NCBI RefSeq assembly: GCF_900100085.1
Contig: NZ_FNEJ01000005.1
Coordinates: forward strand, 186,001-250,000
DNA length: 64,000 bases
Direction of reading: 5' to 3'
Source: Salipiger marinus
Lineage (GTDB): Bacteria; Pseudomonadota; Alphaproteobacteria; Rhodobacterales; Rhodobacteraceae
The notes beneath the pieces were generated by a model. The model worked only from the letters and a program-made list of their open reading frames with translations, did no database searches and had not been told where the DNA came from. The stretch's first letter is position 1, and each line of letters starts with the position of its first letter. A program made the translations under genes and the position numbers. Shown in pieces: positions 49,695 to 57,846 of this stretch.

Positions 49695-51641
49695 CTAGTG
49701 ATCGCGGCGCTTTGACAGGTAATCCTCGGTGGTGCGCGGGCGGGGTCTGTCGCGTCCGGCAAAGGGATTGTCCTGCGTGTGATACTGCGCGTTCACGCGG
49801 CAGTTGTCACACATCTGGATCATCCGCAGCTTGTCGCCGCTGAACATCGCGTGACCGGAGAGTTTTTCGGTGATCCGCTCGATGGTGGATTTCACCCCGA
49901 AGAGCGTGCCGCAGTCGATGCAGGCAAAGGGCTCTTCCTCGTGCAGCACGCGCTGGCTCAGCGCCTCTTCGGCGAGCAGCAGGCGCGGTTCATAGGTGAT
50001 CGCATCCTCGGGGCAGGCGGTCGCGCAGATGCCGCATTGCAGGCAGGCATCTTCCTGAAAGCGCAGCTGCGGCAGGTCGGGATTGTCGCCAAGCGCGCCC
50101 GAGGGGCAGAGCGACACGCAGGACAGGCACAGCGTGCAGGCATCGGTATCGACCAGCACCGCGCCATAGGGCGCGCCCTGCGGCAGGGGCAGCGTGTCGG
50201 TGCCCGGATTCAGCGCCCGCGCCGCCTGCCGCGTCACCTGCCGCCGCGTGCCCATGGGGCGCACCGGCGTGGCGACCGGAGCGGGGGCGCTCGCGTCATA
50301 AAGCGTGGCGGTCAGCACCTCGGGGTCGGGGGTGTCGAGCAGGTCGATGCGGTCGGCGCCTGCCAGCGCGCGGGCCAGCGTGATCTGCGCCTCAAGGGCT
50401 GTGCGGTCGCTGCCCGGGCCGGGCAGCAGCGTGACCGCGGCAAAGCCCGCCGCCAGCGCCGCCAGCATTTCGGCATGGCCAAAGACGCCGATGCTGGGCA
50501 GGTCCAGCGGCAGCACATCGGCGGGCAGCCCGTCGCCATGGCGCGCGGCAAGGCGGATCATCTCGGCCCCCGTGGCGTCATGCACCAGCAGCCGGGGCAC
50601 GAAGCCGCCCGCCGCCAGATAGCTTTGCGCCAGAACCTGCACCCGGCGCAGGATCAGATCGACCGGCGGCGCGTCAAAGCTGATCGCGCCAGAGGGGCAG
50701 ACGGCGGAACAGGCGCCGCAGCCCGCGCAGATCATCGGATCAACGGTGACGTGATCGCCGTCGGGCACGATCGCGCCGGTGGGGCACAGATCCAGACAGC
50801 GGGTGCAGCCGGTCTGCCCGGCGCGGGAATGGGCGCAGAGCAGCGCATCGGTGCGCACATGCAGCGGCTTTTCGAACGTGCCGGTCAGATGCGAGGCGGC
50901 CATGACCGCCGCCGCCACCGCCAGCGGATTGCCCGGATCGGCGCGCAGATAGCCCTCGCGCTTTTCGGGGGCGGGGAACAGCGGCGGCGCGCGGCGCAGA
51001 TCCAGCACGATGTCGCAGTCGGAAATGCCGCCGTCGCGCGGTTCGGTCAGGGTCAGGCTGCCGCGCCCGCCGGGCTGGACCTGCCGCAGCGCATCGATGG
51101 TGACGCGGAACTGGCCAAGCGCGCCCTGTGCCCGGCGCAGCTTGCCGGTGATGACCTCATAGGCGCGGCTGTCGGGCAGATCCTCCGCCTCCTCCAGCAG
51201 CACGGTCACCCCCAGATGCGGGGCAAGCTGTTCCGCCGCCGCCAGCGCCACATCGGCGGCGCCCAGCACAAGGCACAGCCCTTCCGAGATCACGTCCAGC
51301 GCCTTTTCGGGGGCGGCGGGCAGCATCGCCTCGGCGGTCAGCGCGGCCATCTTGGGCAGTTTGGAACGGGGATCGGCGCTCCATCCGGCGCGGTCGCGCA
51401 GATCCAGCAGGGCAGGGGGCGGCAGATCCAGATCGGCGGCCAGCGCTTCGAACACGCGGGATTCCTGCGTGCAGCAGATCACGGCATTCCCTTGCGTCAG
51501 CGCGTCGGCGGCGCGGGACAGATCGGTGGTGCAGAGCGCCGAACAGACCGGCATCACCTGCAGGCCGGTGGCTTTGGACAGCGCCTTGGCATCAAGCGCC
51601 TGAGTGCCCAGACAATCGCACGGTATCAAGGTCTTGGTCAT
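49695..51641 (-). CDS. multi-[4Fe-4S] ferredoxin-type protein of the fdh island
   Basis: Protein of 648 aa, apparently cytoplasmic. Two pairs of ferredoxin motifs: CTRCLDLCPTGAI with CAGCGACSAVCPSGAI (~270-320), and CTLCLSCVSLCPSGAL with CLQCGICATACPEDAI (~510-570), enough for four [4Fe-4S] clusters. The C-terminus has CIDCGTLFG and MCDNCR, a CxxC pair likely to bind Zn or Fe. N-terminal CDCLGTQALD and ICCTQESRVF add further Cys. The family lies next to DUF3305/3306 and TorD in many proteobacteria (recollection), and could pass electrons or hold the FDH assembly complex. ATG 51641; the frame beyond it is rejected. Confidence 0.83.
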   Translation of the reverse strand: MTKTLIPCDCLGTQALDAKALSKATGLQVMPVCSALCTTDLSRAADALTQGNAVICCTQESRVFEALAADLDLPPPALLDLRDRAGWSADPRSKLPKMAALTAEAMLPAAPEKALDVISEGLCLVLGAADVALAAAEQLAPHLGVTVLLEEAEDLPDSRAYEVITGKLRRAQGALGQFRVTIDALRQVQPGGRGSLTLTEPRDGGISDCDIVLDLRRAPPLFPAPEKREGYLRADPGNPLAVAAAVMAASHLTGTFEKPLHVRTDALLCAHSRAGQTGCTRCLDLCPTGAIVPDGDHVTVDPMICAGCGACSAVCPSGAISFDAPPVDLILRRVQVLAQSYLAAGGFVPRLLVHDATGAEMIRLAARHGDGLPADVLPLDLPSIGVFGHAEMLAALAAGFAAVTLLPGPGSDRTALEAQITLARALAGADRIDLLDTPDPEVLTATLYDASAPAPVATPVRPMGTRRQVTRQAARALNPGTDTLPLPQGAPYGAVLVDTDACTLCLSCVSLCPSGALGDNPDLPQLRFQEDACLQCGICATACPEDAITYEPRLLLAEEALSQRVLHEEEPFACIDCGTLFGVKSTIERITEKLSGHAMFSGDKLRMIQMCDNCRVNAQYHTQDNPFAGRDRPRPRTTEDYLSKRRDH

Positions 51642-51982
51642 GGTGTGCCTTCTGTCCAACCCCGGGGCGCCGGGATGTCCGCAGTGGGTGGGATCGGGGT
51701 GGCGCGGTGATTCGCCTGTCCGACCGTCCCCTTTCCTGTGGCGGATTTCCGCAGAAGGCAACCACCGGCTGCCAGAGCACGGCTCCGTGATTCGTGTGCT
51801 GCCCCGCAGCAAAAAATCCAAGCGAAAAACTCGGATTTTGCTTTTCCGGGGCCAAGGGCCTGTCCGCCCCGGGCGGACAGGATTTTTTGTCCGAAAATGC
51901 GGCAAAAACGCAGGGTCACGCCGATTGTGTCTTTCTTTTCTGCGGCTTGCTGTTCCAATAGGGGACGGAGGAAGGAATACTC
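51642..51982. promoter_or_regulatory. 341-bp divergent control region of the fdh accessory operons
   Basis: Gap between the poly-ferredoxin gene (leftward) and DUF3305 (rightward), with no ORF of note. It holds a second imperfect stem, AAAATCC/GGATTTT at 51813-51819 and 51833-51839, beside the strong palindrome described separately, plus a short hairpin GCGGA-TT-TCCGC around 51753-51765. The fragment CTTGCTGTTCCAATAGG precedes the DUF3305 start. Both leaders would be long (over 100 nt), which suits mRNA-level regulation. I do not recognise a known riboswitch. Confidence 0.5.
51859..51888 (+). terminator. terminator-like palindrome with T6 tract
   Basis: CCTGTCCGCC (51859-51868) pairs with GGCGGACAGG (51872-51881), followed by A and six T (51883-51888): a textbook intrinsic terminator on the + strand. 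No + strand gene lies just upstream, so it would stop a leader or small RNA starting inside the divergent region. GGACA at 51875-51879 can instead pair with TGTCC at 51888-51892, an alternative fold. Confidence 0.6.
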
Positions 51983-52546
51983 GTGTCAGCATATCCCAGT
52001 TTTGACCAGCACATGCCGATCGGCGTGGTGATGCGCCGCACTCCCGGTGTCACCCGCTGGGCAAAATGGGCGTGGCGCGCGGTGGCGATCCTGCCCGGCG
52101 CTGGTCCTGCGGACTGGCGCGAGCTGCGGCGCGAGGGCGACGCGGTGGATTACCACGCCACCACGCTGACTTTGGAGCTCTACAAGGCCGAGACCGAGGC
52201 CTATCTGCACGGCATCACCGCCCGCGAGCCCAGCGTTTACGTCATCATGCGCCCGGTCTTGGGGCCGCATCCCTTCGACATGGTGCTGGTCACCGCCTCG
52301 CCCTATGAGGCGCAGGATTACAACGACAATGGCGAGGATGTGGTGGAGAAGATCCCGATGCCGCCGGGGCTGCTGGCCTGGGTCGGGGATTTTGTCGAAC
52401 GCTTCCACCACGAGGAGGAGTTCGTGAAACGCCGCCGTGACCGGGCCAAAACCGATGGCCGTCAGGATGGCATCGGCGATCCGCGCATCAGCACCGAAGG
52501 CGATGTCTATGCCTCGCCCGCGCTGAAACGGGGGCGGCTGACATGA
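51983..52546 (+). CDS. DUF3305 protein
   Basis: Protein of 187 aa. IGVVMRRTPGVTRWAKWAWRAVAILPG is the DUF3305 opening (split here: IGVVMRRTPGVTRWAKWA, WRAVAILPG), followed by LELYKAETEAYLHG, PSVYVIMRP and EKIPMPPGLLAWVGDFVERF. The function is unknown; the gene accompanies DUF3306, a TorD-like chaperone and formate dehydrogenase. GTG 51983 follows GGAGGAAGG. Its stop overlaps the DUF3306 start (ATGA), and it heads the rightward operon DUF3305-DUF3306-torD-tat-fdhABC. Soluble, no cofactor motif. Confidence 0.87.
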   Translation: MSAYPSFDQHMPIGVVMRRTPGVTRWAKWAWRAVAILPGAGPADWRELRREGDAVDYHATTLTLELYKAETEAYLHGITAREPSVYVIMRPVLGPHPFDMVLVTASPYEAQDYNDNGEDVVEKIPMPPGLLAWVGDFVERFHHEEEFVKRRRDRAKTDGRQDGIGDPRISTEGDVYASPALKRGRLT

Positions 52547-53151
52547 GCGATTTCTGGGCCCGCCGCAAAGCCGCCGTGGATGCCGAAAGCCGGGCCGAGG
52601 TGGCAGCGCTGCGCGAGACCGACCGCGCCGAGGCCGAGGCCGCGCAGGCCGCGCGCAGCGATGACGACCTGCTGGCCGAGGCGGGGCTGCCGCTGCCCGA
52701 GGATGTGGCTTCGGGCGAGATGGTGCAGAAATTCCTGCGTTCCGCCCTGCCGCAGCGGCTGAAAACGCGCGCCCTGCGCGCGCTGTGGCGCAGCAATCCG
52801 CTGCTTGCCAATCTCGACGGGCTGGTGGATTACGCCGACGATTACACCAAGATCGTGCCCTGCGCGCCGGGCTTTGGCACCACCTATGAGGTGGGGCGCG
52901 GCCTGCTCGCGCATCTGGAACATCTGGCCACGGCCCCCGAGCGGCTGGCCGCGGCGCAGGCCGATGACGCGCCCGCCCCCGAGCCCGAACCGCTGGATCC
53001 GGTCCGCCTGCCTGACACGCCCGGCCCGACGCTGGCCGTGGCCCCGGCGCCCCGGCCCGAATCCGATCCCGCCCCCGAGACCGATCCCGAAGACGCCGCC
53101 CTGCCGCCCAGCTTCCGGCGCATGCAGTTCCGCTTCGAGGACCAGACATGA
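52543..53151 (+). CDS. DUF3306 protein
   Basis: Protein of 202 aa. FWARRKAAVDAESRAEV opens the family, then LPEDVASGEMVQKFLRSALP and LKTRALRALWRSNPLLANLD, GLVDYADDYT. The C-terminal ~70 residues are a low-complexity Pro/Ala/Asp/Glu tail. No enzymatic motif. The name-giving partner DUF3305 is just upstream with a 4-bp overlap, and the chaperone gene follows with another, so the three proteins are made together and probably work in FDH maturation. Confidence 0.87.
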   Translation: MSDFWARRKAAVDAESRAEVAALRETDRAEAEAAQAARSDDDLLAEAGLPLPEDVASGEMVQKFLRSALPQRLKTRALRALWRSNPLLANLDGLVDYADDYTKIVPCAPGFGTTYEVGRGLLAHLEHLATAPERLAAAQADDAPAPEPEPLDPVRLPDTPGPTLAVAPAPRPESDPAPETDPEDAALPPSFRRMQFRFEDQT

Positions 53152-53768
53152 CGGATGATCCCATGACCGCCGCTCCCGACCTGCGCATCGACGAAGAAGA
53201 CCGTCTGCGCGCCGATCTTTACAACTATCTGGGCGTGCTGCTGGCGCAGCCGCCCGACCAGATGCTGCTGGACCAGACCGCCGGGCTGCAGGGCAGCGAC
53301 GGCGCCATCGGCGAGGCGGTGGGGACGCTGGCCAAGATGGCGCGGCTGACCAAGCCCGCCGCCGTGACCAGCGAATACAACCGCCTGTTCATCGGGCTGG
53401 GGCGGGGCGAACTGCTGCCCTATGCCTCCTATTACCTGACCGGCTTTCTGAACGAAAAGCCGCTGGCGCTGCTGCGGCAGGACATGGCGCTGCGCGGGCT
53501 GGCCCGGGCCGAAACGGTGTTCGAACCCGAGGACAACATCGCCAGCCTGATGGAGATGATGGGCGCGATGATCGTGGGCCGTTTTGGCGCGCCCGCGACG
53601 CTGGCCCAGCAGAAAGCCTTTTTCAACCGCCATATCGGACCATGGGCGGGGCATTTTTTCACCGATCTCGAAGGGGCGAAGAACTCTGTCTTCTATGCGC
53701 CGGTCGGCCGTCTGGGCCGGGCGTTCATGGAGATCGAGGCCGAAGCCTTTCGGATGAGCGCGGAGTGA
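53148..53768 (+). CDS. TorD/DmsD-family redox-enzyme chaperone
   Basis: All-helical cytoplasmic chaperone, 206 aa. RADLYNYLGVLLAQPPDQM, TSEYNRLFIGLGRGELLPY (TorD core, EYNRLFxG), ASYYLTGFLNEKPLA, EPEDNIASLMEMMGAMI and HIGPWAGHFFTDLEGA are family features. Such proteins bind the twin-arginine signal of a molybdoenzyme and hold it until the cofactor is in. The obvious client is FdhA, encoded 370 bp downstream. Start overlaps the DUF3306 stop. Confidence 0.92.
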   Translation: MTDDPMTAAPDLRIDEEDRLRADLYNYLGVLLAQPPDQMLLDQTAGLQGSDGAIGEAVGTLAKMARLTKPAAVTSEYNRLFIGLGRGELLPYASYYLTGFLNEKPLALLRQDMALRGLARAETVFEPEDNIASLMEMMGAMIVGRFGAPATLAQQKAFFNRHIGPWAGHFFTDLEGAKNSVFYAPVGRLGRAFMEIEAEAFRMSAE

Positions 53769-53817
53769 TCCGCACCCCGGCGGGCAACCGCCACCCTAGA
53801 GGAACAGGAGGATTGTG

Positions 53818-54012
53818 ATGACCCGGACCGACGAGACGGCCACCAGCCGCCGCGGCTTTCTGAAACTGGCCTCCACGGCGGCACCGCTTGCGGTGGTGGC
53901 GGTGGTGACCACGGACGGAACCGAAGCGCAGGCCGCCGAACCCGACCTGTCGCAGACCAAGATGCAGGATACCGCGCATACCCGCGCCTATTACGCCTCC
54001 GCCCGGTTCTGA
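53818..54012 (+). CDS. small twin-arginine signal protein of the fdh operon
   Basis: Protein of 64 aa, most of it a Tat signal: SRRGFLKLASTAAPLAVVAV at ~10-29, cut after EAQAAE-type site, leaving a ~25-residue polar tail (SQTKMQDTAHTRAYYASARF). Such short Tat peptides occur immediately before FDH alpha genes in Rhodobacterales and related groups. It may help membrane targeting of the complex, or form a small subunit. ATG 53818 has AGGAGG 6 nt upstream; GTG 53815 is adjacent. Confidence 0.85.
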   Translation: MTRTDETATSRRGFLKLASTAAPLAVVAVVTTDGTEAQAAEPDLSQTKMQDTAHTRAYYASARF

Positions 54013-54134
54013 CCGGACGCTGGATCCACCGCCAAGGACGACTGGTTGCGTGACGCCCGACTGTCCAAGGCACCGAACCCGTAACCAAGCAAGCGACGCA
54101 CCATGGGGGCCGAGCACGCTAGGGAGTAAGACAC

Positions 54135-57119
54135 ATGTTGAGGAAAAAGACCAACGGGGTTGCGCGACGCTCCCAGCGGACAAGTCTCCTTGCCGAGGTG
54201 GGGCGAACCTCGGTTGACCGGCGCGCCTTCCTGCGCGGATCGGGGCTCGCCATCGGCGGGCTTGCGGCCATCGCCGCCACCGGCGGCACCGTCAGCCGCG
54301 CCGATGCGGCCACTGCCGTGGCCAGCGGCGCCATCGAAACCCGCAAGACCGTCTGCACGCATTGTTCGGTGGGCTGCACCGTCATCGCCGAAGTGCAGGG
54401 CGGCGTCTGGGTCGGGCAGGAGCCCGGCTGGGACAGCCCGTTCAACCTCGGCGCGCATTGCGCCAAGGGTGCTTCGGTGCGGGAACATGCGCATGGCGAA
54501 CGGCGGCTGAAATACCCCATGAAGAAGGTCGGCGGCGAATGGCAGCGGATCTCGTGGGAGCAGGCCATCAACGAGGTCAGCGACCAGCTTCTGTCGATCC
54601 GCGAAAGCTCTGGCCCCGACAGCGTCTACTGGCTGGGCTCGGCCAAGCATTCCAACGAACAGGCGTATCTGTTCCGCAAGTTCGCCGCCTACTGGGGCAC
54701 GAACAACGTGGACCATCAGGCGCGCATCTGCCATTCGACCACCGTGGCGGGCGTGGCCAACACATGGGGCTACGGCGCCATGACCAACAGCTACAACGAC
54801 ATCCACAATTCCAAGGCGATCTTCATCATCGGCGGCAACCCCGCCGAGGCGCATCCCGTCTCGCTGCAGCATGTGCTGAAGGCCAAGGAACAGAACAACG
54901 CGCCGCTGATCGTCTGCGATCCGCGCTTCACCCGCACCGCCGCCCATGCCGACGAATTCGTCCGCTTCCGTCCGGGCAGCGACGTGGCGCTGGTCTGGGG
55001 CCTGCTGTGGCACATCTTTGAAAACGGCTGGGAAGATCAGGAATTCATCCGCACCCGCGTCTGGGGCATGGACCAGATCCGCACCGAAGTCGCCCGCTGG
55101 ACCCCCGAAGAGGTGGAGCGTGTGACCGGCGTGCCCGGCACCCAGCTGGAGCGCGTGGCGCGCACGCTGGCCAACAACCGTCCCGGCACCGTGATCTGGT
55201 GCATGGGCGGCACGCAGCACAGCAACGGCAACAACAACACCCGCGCCTATTGCATCCTGCAGCTGGCGCTGGGGAACATGGGCGTGGCCGGCGGCGGCAC
55301 CAACATCTTCCGCGGCCATGACAACGTGCAGGGCGCCACCGACCTTGGCGTTCTGGCCGACACGCTGCCGGGCTATTACGGCCTGACCGCCGGGGCATGG
55401 GCGCATTGGGCCCGCGTCTGGGGCGAGGATCTGGATTACCTCAAGTCGCGCTTCGTCACGATGAAGGGCAAGGACGGCAAGGACAAGGAGATGATGGGCC
55501 TGACCGGCATCCCCGTCTCCCGCTGGATCGATGGCGTGCTGGAAGCCAAGGACAACCTTGAACAGCCCGACAACACCCGCGCCATGGTGTTCTGGGGCCA
55601 TGCGCCCAACTCCCAGACCCGTCTGAAGGAAATGAAGACGGCGATGGAAAAGCTCGACCTGCTGGTGGTGGTGGATCCGTTCCCCACCGTGTCGGCGATC
55701 CTGCATGACCGGACGGACAACACCTATCTGCTGCCCGCCACCACGCAGTTCGAAACCCGCGGATCGGTCACCGCCTCCAACCGCTCGCTGCAGTGGCGCG
55801 ATCAGGTGGTGGATCCGCTGTTCGAAAGCCTGCCCGACCACGTCATCATGACGAAATTCGCGCGCAAGTTCGGCTTTGCCGACCAGATGCTGCGCAACAT
55901 TTCCATGGACAGCGAGGACGAGCCCAACATCGAGGATCTGACCCGCGAGTTCAATCGCGGCATGTGGACCGTCGGCTATACCGGCCAGTCGCCGGAGCGG
56001 CTGAAAAAGCACATGGCCAACCAGCACACCTTTGACCGCACCACGCTGCGCGCCAATGGCGGGCCCTGCGATGGCGATTTCTACGGGATGCCGTGGCCCT
56101 GCTGGGGCACGCCCGAGATGAACCACCCCGGTTCGGCCAACCTTTACGACCAGTCGATCCCGGTGGCGCAGGGCGGCCTGCCGTTCCGCGCGCGCTATGG
56201 CGTGGAATATAACGGCGACAACCTGCTGGCCGAAGGCACCTATACGGTGGGGTCGGAAATTCAGGACGGCTATCCCGAATTCACCATGCAGATGCTCATC
56301 GATCTGGGCTGGGACAGCGACCTGACCCCCTATGAGCGGGGCATGATCGAATGGGTGTCGGGCTATCTGGAGGCGCGGCCCGAAACCGAAACGGTGGTGG
56401 GCGAGCAGTCGCAGACCGGGCCCTACCCTTCGGAATGGGTGGAAAAGGTCGGCGGCGTCAACTGGAAGACCGACCTGTCGGGCGGCATCCAGCGCGTCGC
56501 GATCCTGCATGGCTGCGCGCCCTACGGCAATGCCAAGGCGCGCTGCGTGGTCTGGACCTTCCCCGACCCGATCCCCGTGCACCGCGAGCCGCTTTACACC
56601 AACCGGCGCGATCTGGTGGCGGATTACCCGACCTACGAGGACAAGTCGTTCTGGCGGGTGCCGACGCTTTACGCCTCGATCCAGAAGAACGACTTCTCGC
56701 GCGACTATCCGATCATCCTCACCTCCGGGCGGCTGGTCGAATACGAGGGCGGCGGCGACGAGACGCGGTCGAACCCGTGGCTGGCCGAACTGCAGCAGAA
56801 CATGTTCGTCGAGATCAACCCGCGGGACGCCAACAATCTGGGCGTGCGCGACGGGGCGCAGGTCTGGGTCGAAGGCCCCGAGGGCGGCAAGGTCAAGGTC
56901 ATGGCGCAGGTGACACCGCGGGTGGGCGAAGGCGTGGCCTTCATGCCCTTCCACTTCGGCGGGCATTTCGAAGGGGTCGACCAGCGGTCGAAATATCCCG
57001 ACGGCGCCGATCCCTACGTTCTGGGCGAGTCGACCAACACCGCGCAGACCTATGGCTATGACAGCGTCACCCAGATGCAGGAGACCAAGGCCACTCTCTG
57101 CAAGATCATGCCGGCATAA
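54135..57119 (+). CDS. fdhA: formate dehydrogenase alpha subunit (Cys type, Tat-exported)
   Basis: Catalytic subunit, 994 aa, oxidises formate to CO2 at a bis-MGD Mo or W site on the periplasmic face. Tat signal: DRRAFLRGSG at ~29-37. [4Fe-4S] ligands C74, C77, C81 and C109 (VCTHCSVGC, GAHCAKGA). QARICHSTTV puts Cys199 at the metal with His200 next to it, so no selenocysteine. RGHDNVQGATDLG and the C-terminal MGD-binding domain (SGRLVEYEGGGDETRSNP) are standard. RBS AGGGAG. Followed 11 nt later by fdhB. Tungstate uptake genes at 62.7 kb suggest W may be used (inference). Confidence 0.95.
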   Translation: MLRKKTNGVARRSQRTSLLAEVGRTSVDRRAFLRGSGLAIGGLAAIAATGGTVSRADAATAVASGAIETRKTVCTHCSVGCTVIAEVQGGVWVGQEPGWDSPFNLGAHCAKGASVREHAHGERRLKYPMKKVGGEWQRISWEQAINEVSDQLLSIRESSGPDSVYWLGSAKHSNEQAYLFRKFAAYWGTNNVDHQARICHSTTVAGVANTWGYGAMTNSYNDIHNSKAIFIIGGNPAEAHPVSLQHVLKAKEQNNAPLIVCDPRFTRTAAHADEFVRFRPGSDVALVWGLLWHIFENGWEDQEFIRTRVWGMDQIRTEVARWTPEEVERVTGVPGTQLERVARTLANNRPGTVIWCMGGTQHSNGNNNTRAYCILQLALGNMGVAGGGTNIFRGHDNVQGATDLGVLADTLPGYYGLTAGAWAHWARVWGEDLDYLKSRFVTMKGKDGKDKEMMGLTGIPVSRWIDGVLEAKDNLEQPDNTRAMVFWGHAPNSQTRLKEMKTAMEKLDLLVVVDPFPTVSAILHDRTDNTYLLPATTQFETRGSVTASNRSLQWRDQVVDPLFESLPDHVIMTKFARKFGFADQMLRNISMDSEDEPNIEDLTREFNRGMWTVGYTGQSPERLKKHMANQHTFDRTTLRANGGPCDGDFYGMPWPCWGTPEMNHPGSANLYDQSIPVAQGGLPFRARYGVEYNGDNLLAEGTYTVGSEIQDGYPEFTMQMLIDLGWDSDLTPYERGMIEWVSGYLEARPETETVVGEQSQTGPYPSEWVEKVGGVNWKTDLSGGIQRVAILHGCAPYGNAKARCVVWTFPDPIPVHREPLYTNRRDLVADYPTYEDKSFWRVPTLYASIQKNDFSRDYPIILTSGRLVEYEGGGDETRSNPWLAELQQNMFVEINPRDANNLGVRDGAQVWVEGPEGGKVKVMAQVTPRVGEGVAFMPFHFGGHFEGVDQRSKYPDGADPYVLGESTNTAQTYGYDSVTQMQETKATLCKIMPA

Positions 57120-57130
57120 GGAACTACATC

Positions 57131-57730
57131 ATGGCACGAGCCAAATTTCTGTGCGATGCCGAGCGCTGCATCGAATGTAACGCCTGCGTCACCGCGTGCA
57201 AAAACGAGCACGAGGTGCCGTGGGGCATCAACCGCCGCCGGGTGGTGACCATTCAGGACGGCGAGCCGGGCGAACGCTCGATCTCGGTGGCCTGCATGCA
57301 CTGTTCGGATGCGCCCTGCATGGCGGTCTGCCCGGTGGACTGCTTCTACCAGACCGAGGAAGGCATCGTCCTGCATTCCAAGGATCTGTGCATCGGCTGC
57401 GGCTACTGCTTCTACGCGTGCCCGTTTGGCGCGCCGCAATATCCGCAGGCGGGCAATTTCGGATCCCGCGGCAAGATGGACAAATGCACCTTCTGCGCCG
57501 GTGGCCCCGAGGAAAACGGCTCACAGGCCGAGTTCCAGAAATACGGCCGCAACCGGATCGCCGAGGGCAAGCTGCCGATCTGCGCCGAGATGTGCTCCAC
57601 CAAGGCGCTGCTGGCCGGGGATGGCGACATGGTGTCCGAGATCTACCGCGAGCGCGTCGTGGCCCGCGGCTTCGGCTCGGGCGCATGGGGCTGGGGCACG
57701 GCCTATGAGTCGAAGAACCCGACGCCCTGA
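57131..57730 (+). CDS. fdhB: formate dehydrogenase beta subunit (iron-sulfur)
   Basis: Electron-transfer subunit, 199 aa. Three clear ferredoxin-type Cys sets: CIECNACVTACKNEHE, CMHCSDAPCMAVCPVDC and CIGCGYCFYACPFGAPQ; KCTFCAGG...CAEMCSTKAL completes a fourth, for four [4Fe-4S] clusters. There is no C-terminal TM anchor, unlike E. coli FdnH, so it relies on the gamma subunit. RBS AAGGAAC before ATG 57131. Exported with FdhA by the Tat signal of the alpha subunit, as known for such complexes. Confidence 0.94.
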   Translation: MARAKFLCDAERCIECNACVTACKNEHEVPWGINRRRVVTIQDGEPGERSISVACMHCSDAPCMAVCPVDCFYQTEEGIVLHSKDLCIGCGYCFYACPFGAPQYPQAGNFGSRGKMDKCTFCAGGPEENGSQAEFQKYGRNRIAEGKLPICAEMCSTKALLAGDGDMVSEIYRERVVARGFGSGAWGWGTAYESKNPTP

Positions 57731-57745
57731 TACGGAACCGGACGG

Positions 57746-57766
57746 ACGGGCCCCGCGCGGGCCCGT
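57746..57766 (+). terminator. hairpin between fdhB and fdhC
   Basis: ACGGGCCC (57746-57753) pairs perfectly with GGGCCCGT (57759-57766), loop of 5 nt, followed by TTCTT. Looks like a weak intrinsic terminator or attenuator lowering fdhC expression. Confidence 0.55.
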
Positions 57767-57846
57767 TCTTGGCCTTTCAACGCCGGTCGGGCGGGGGGTG
57801 CGGCACTGCCGCGCGCGCCGTCCGGCCCGTTTTCCGGGAGTTTCCC

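Noticed and set aside
49779-51710. 643-codon open frame antisense to the poly-ferredoxin
   Set aside because: Shadow frame, low-complexity G/Q/R composition, no plausible ribosome site.
51700-51982. Moco or cobalamin riboswitch in the divergent leader
   Set aside because: I looked for conserved boxes (cobalamin B12 box, Moco GNRA-type cores) on both strands and did not find a convincing match; only generic stems are reported.
53991-56966. 991-codon open frame antisense to fdhA
   Set aside because: It is the GC-rich third-position shadow of fdhA; its translation is rich in R/H/G/A with no domain, while fdhA is certain.
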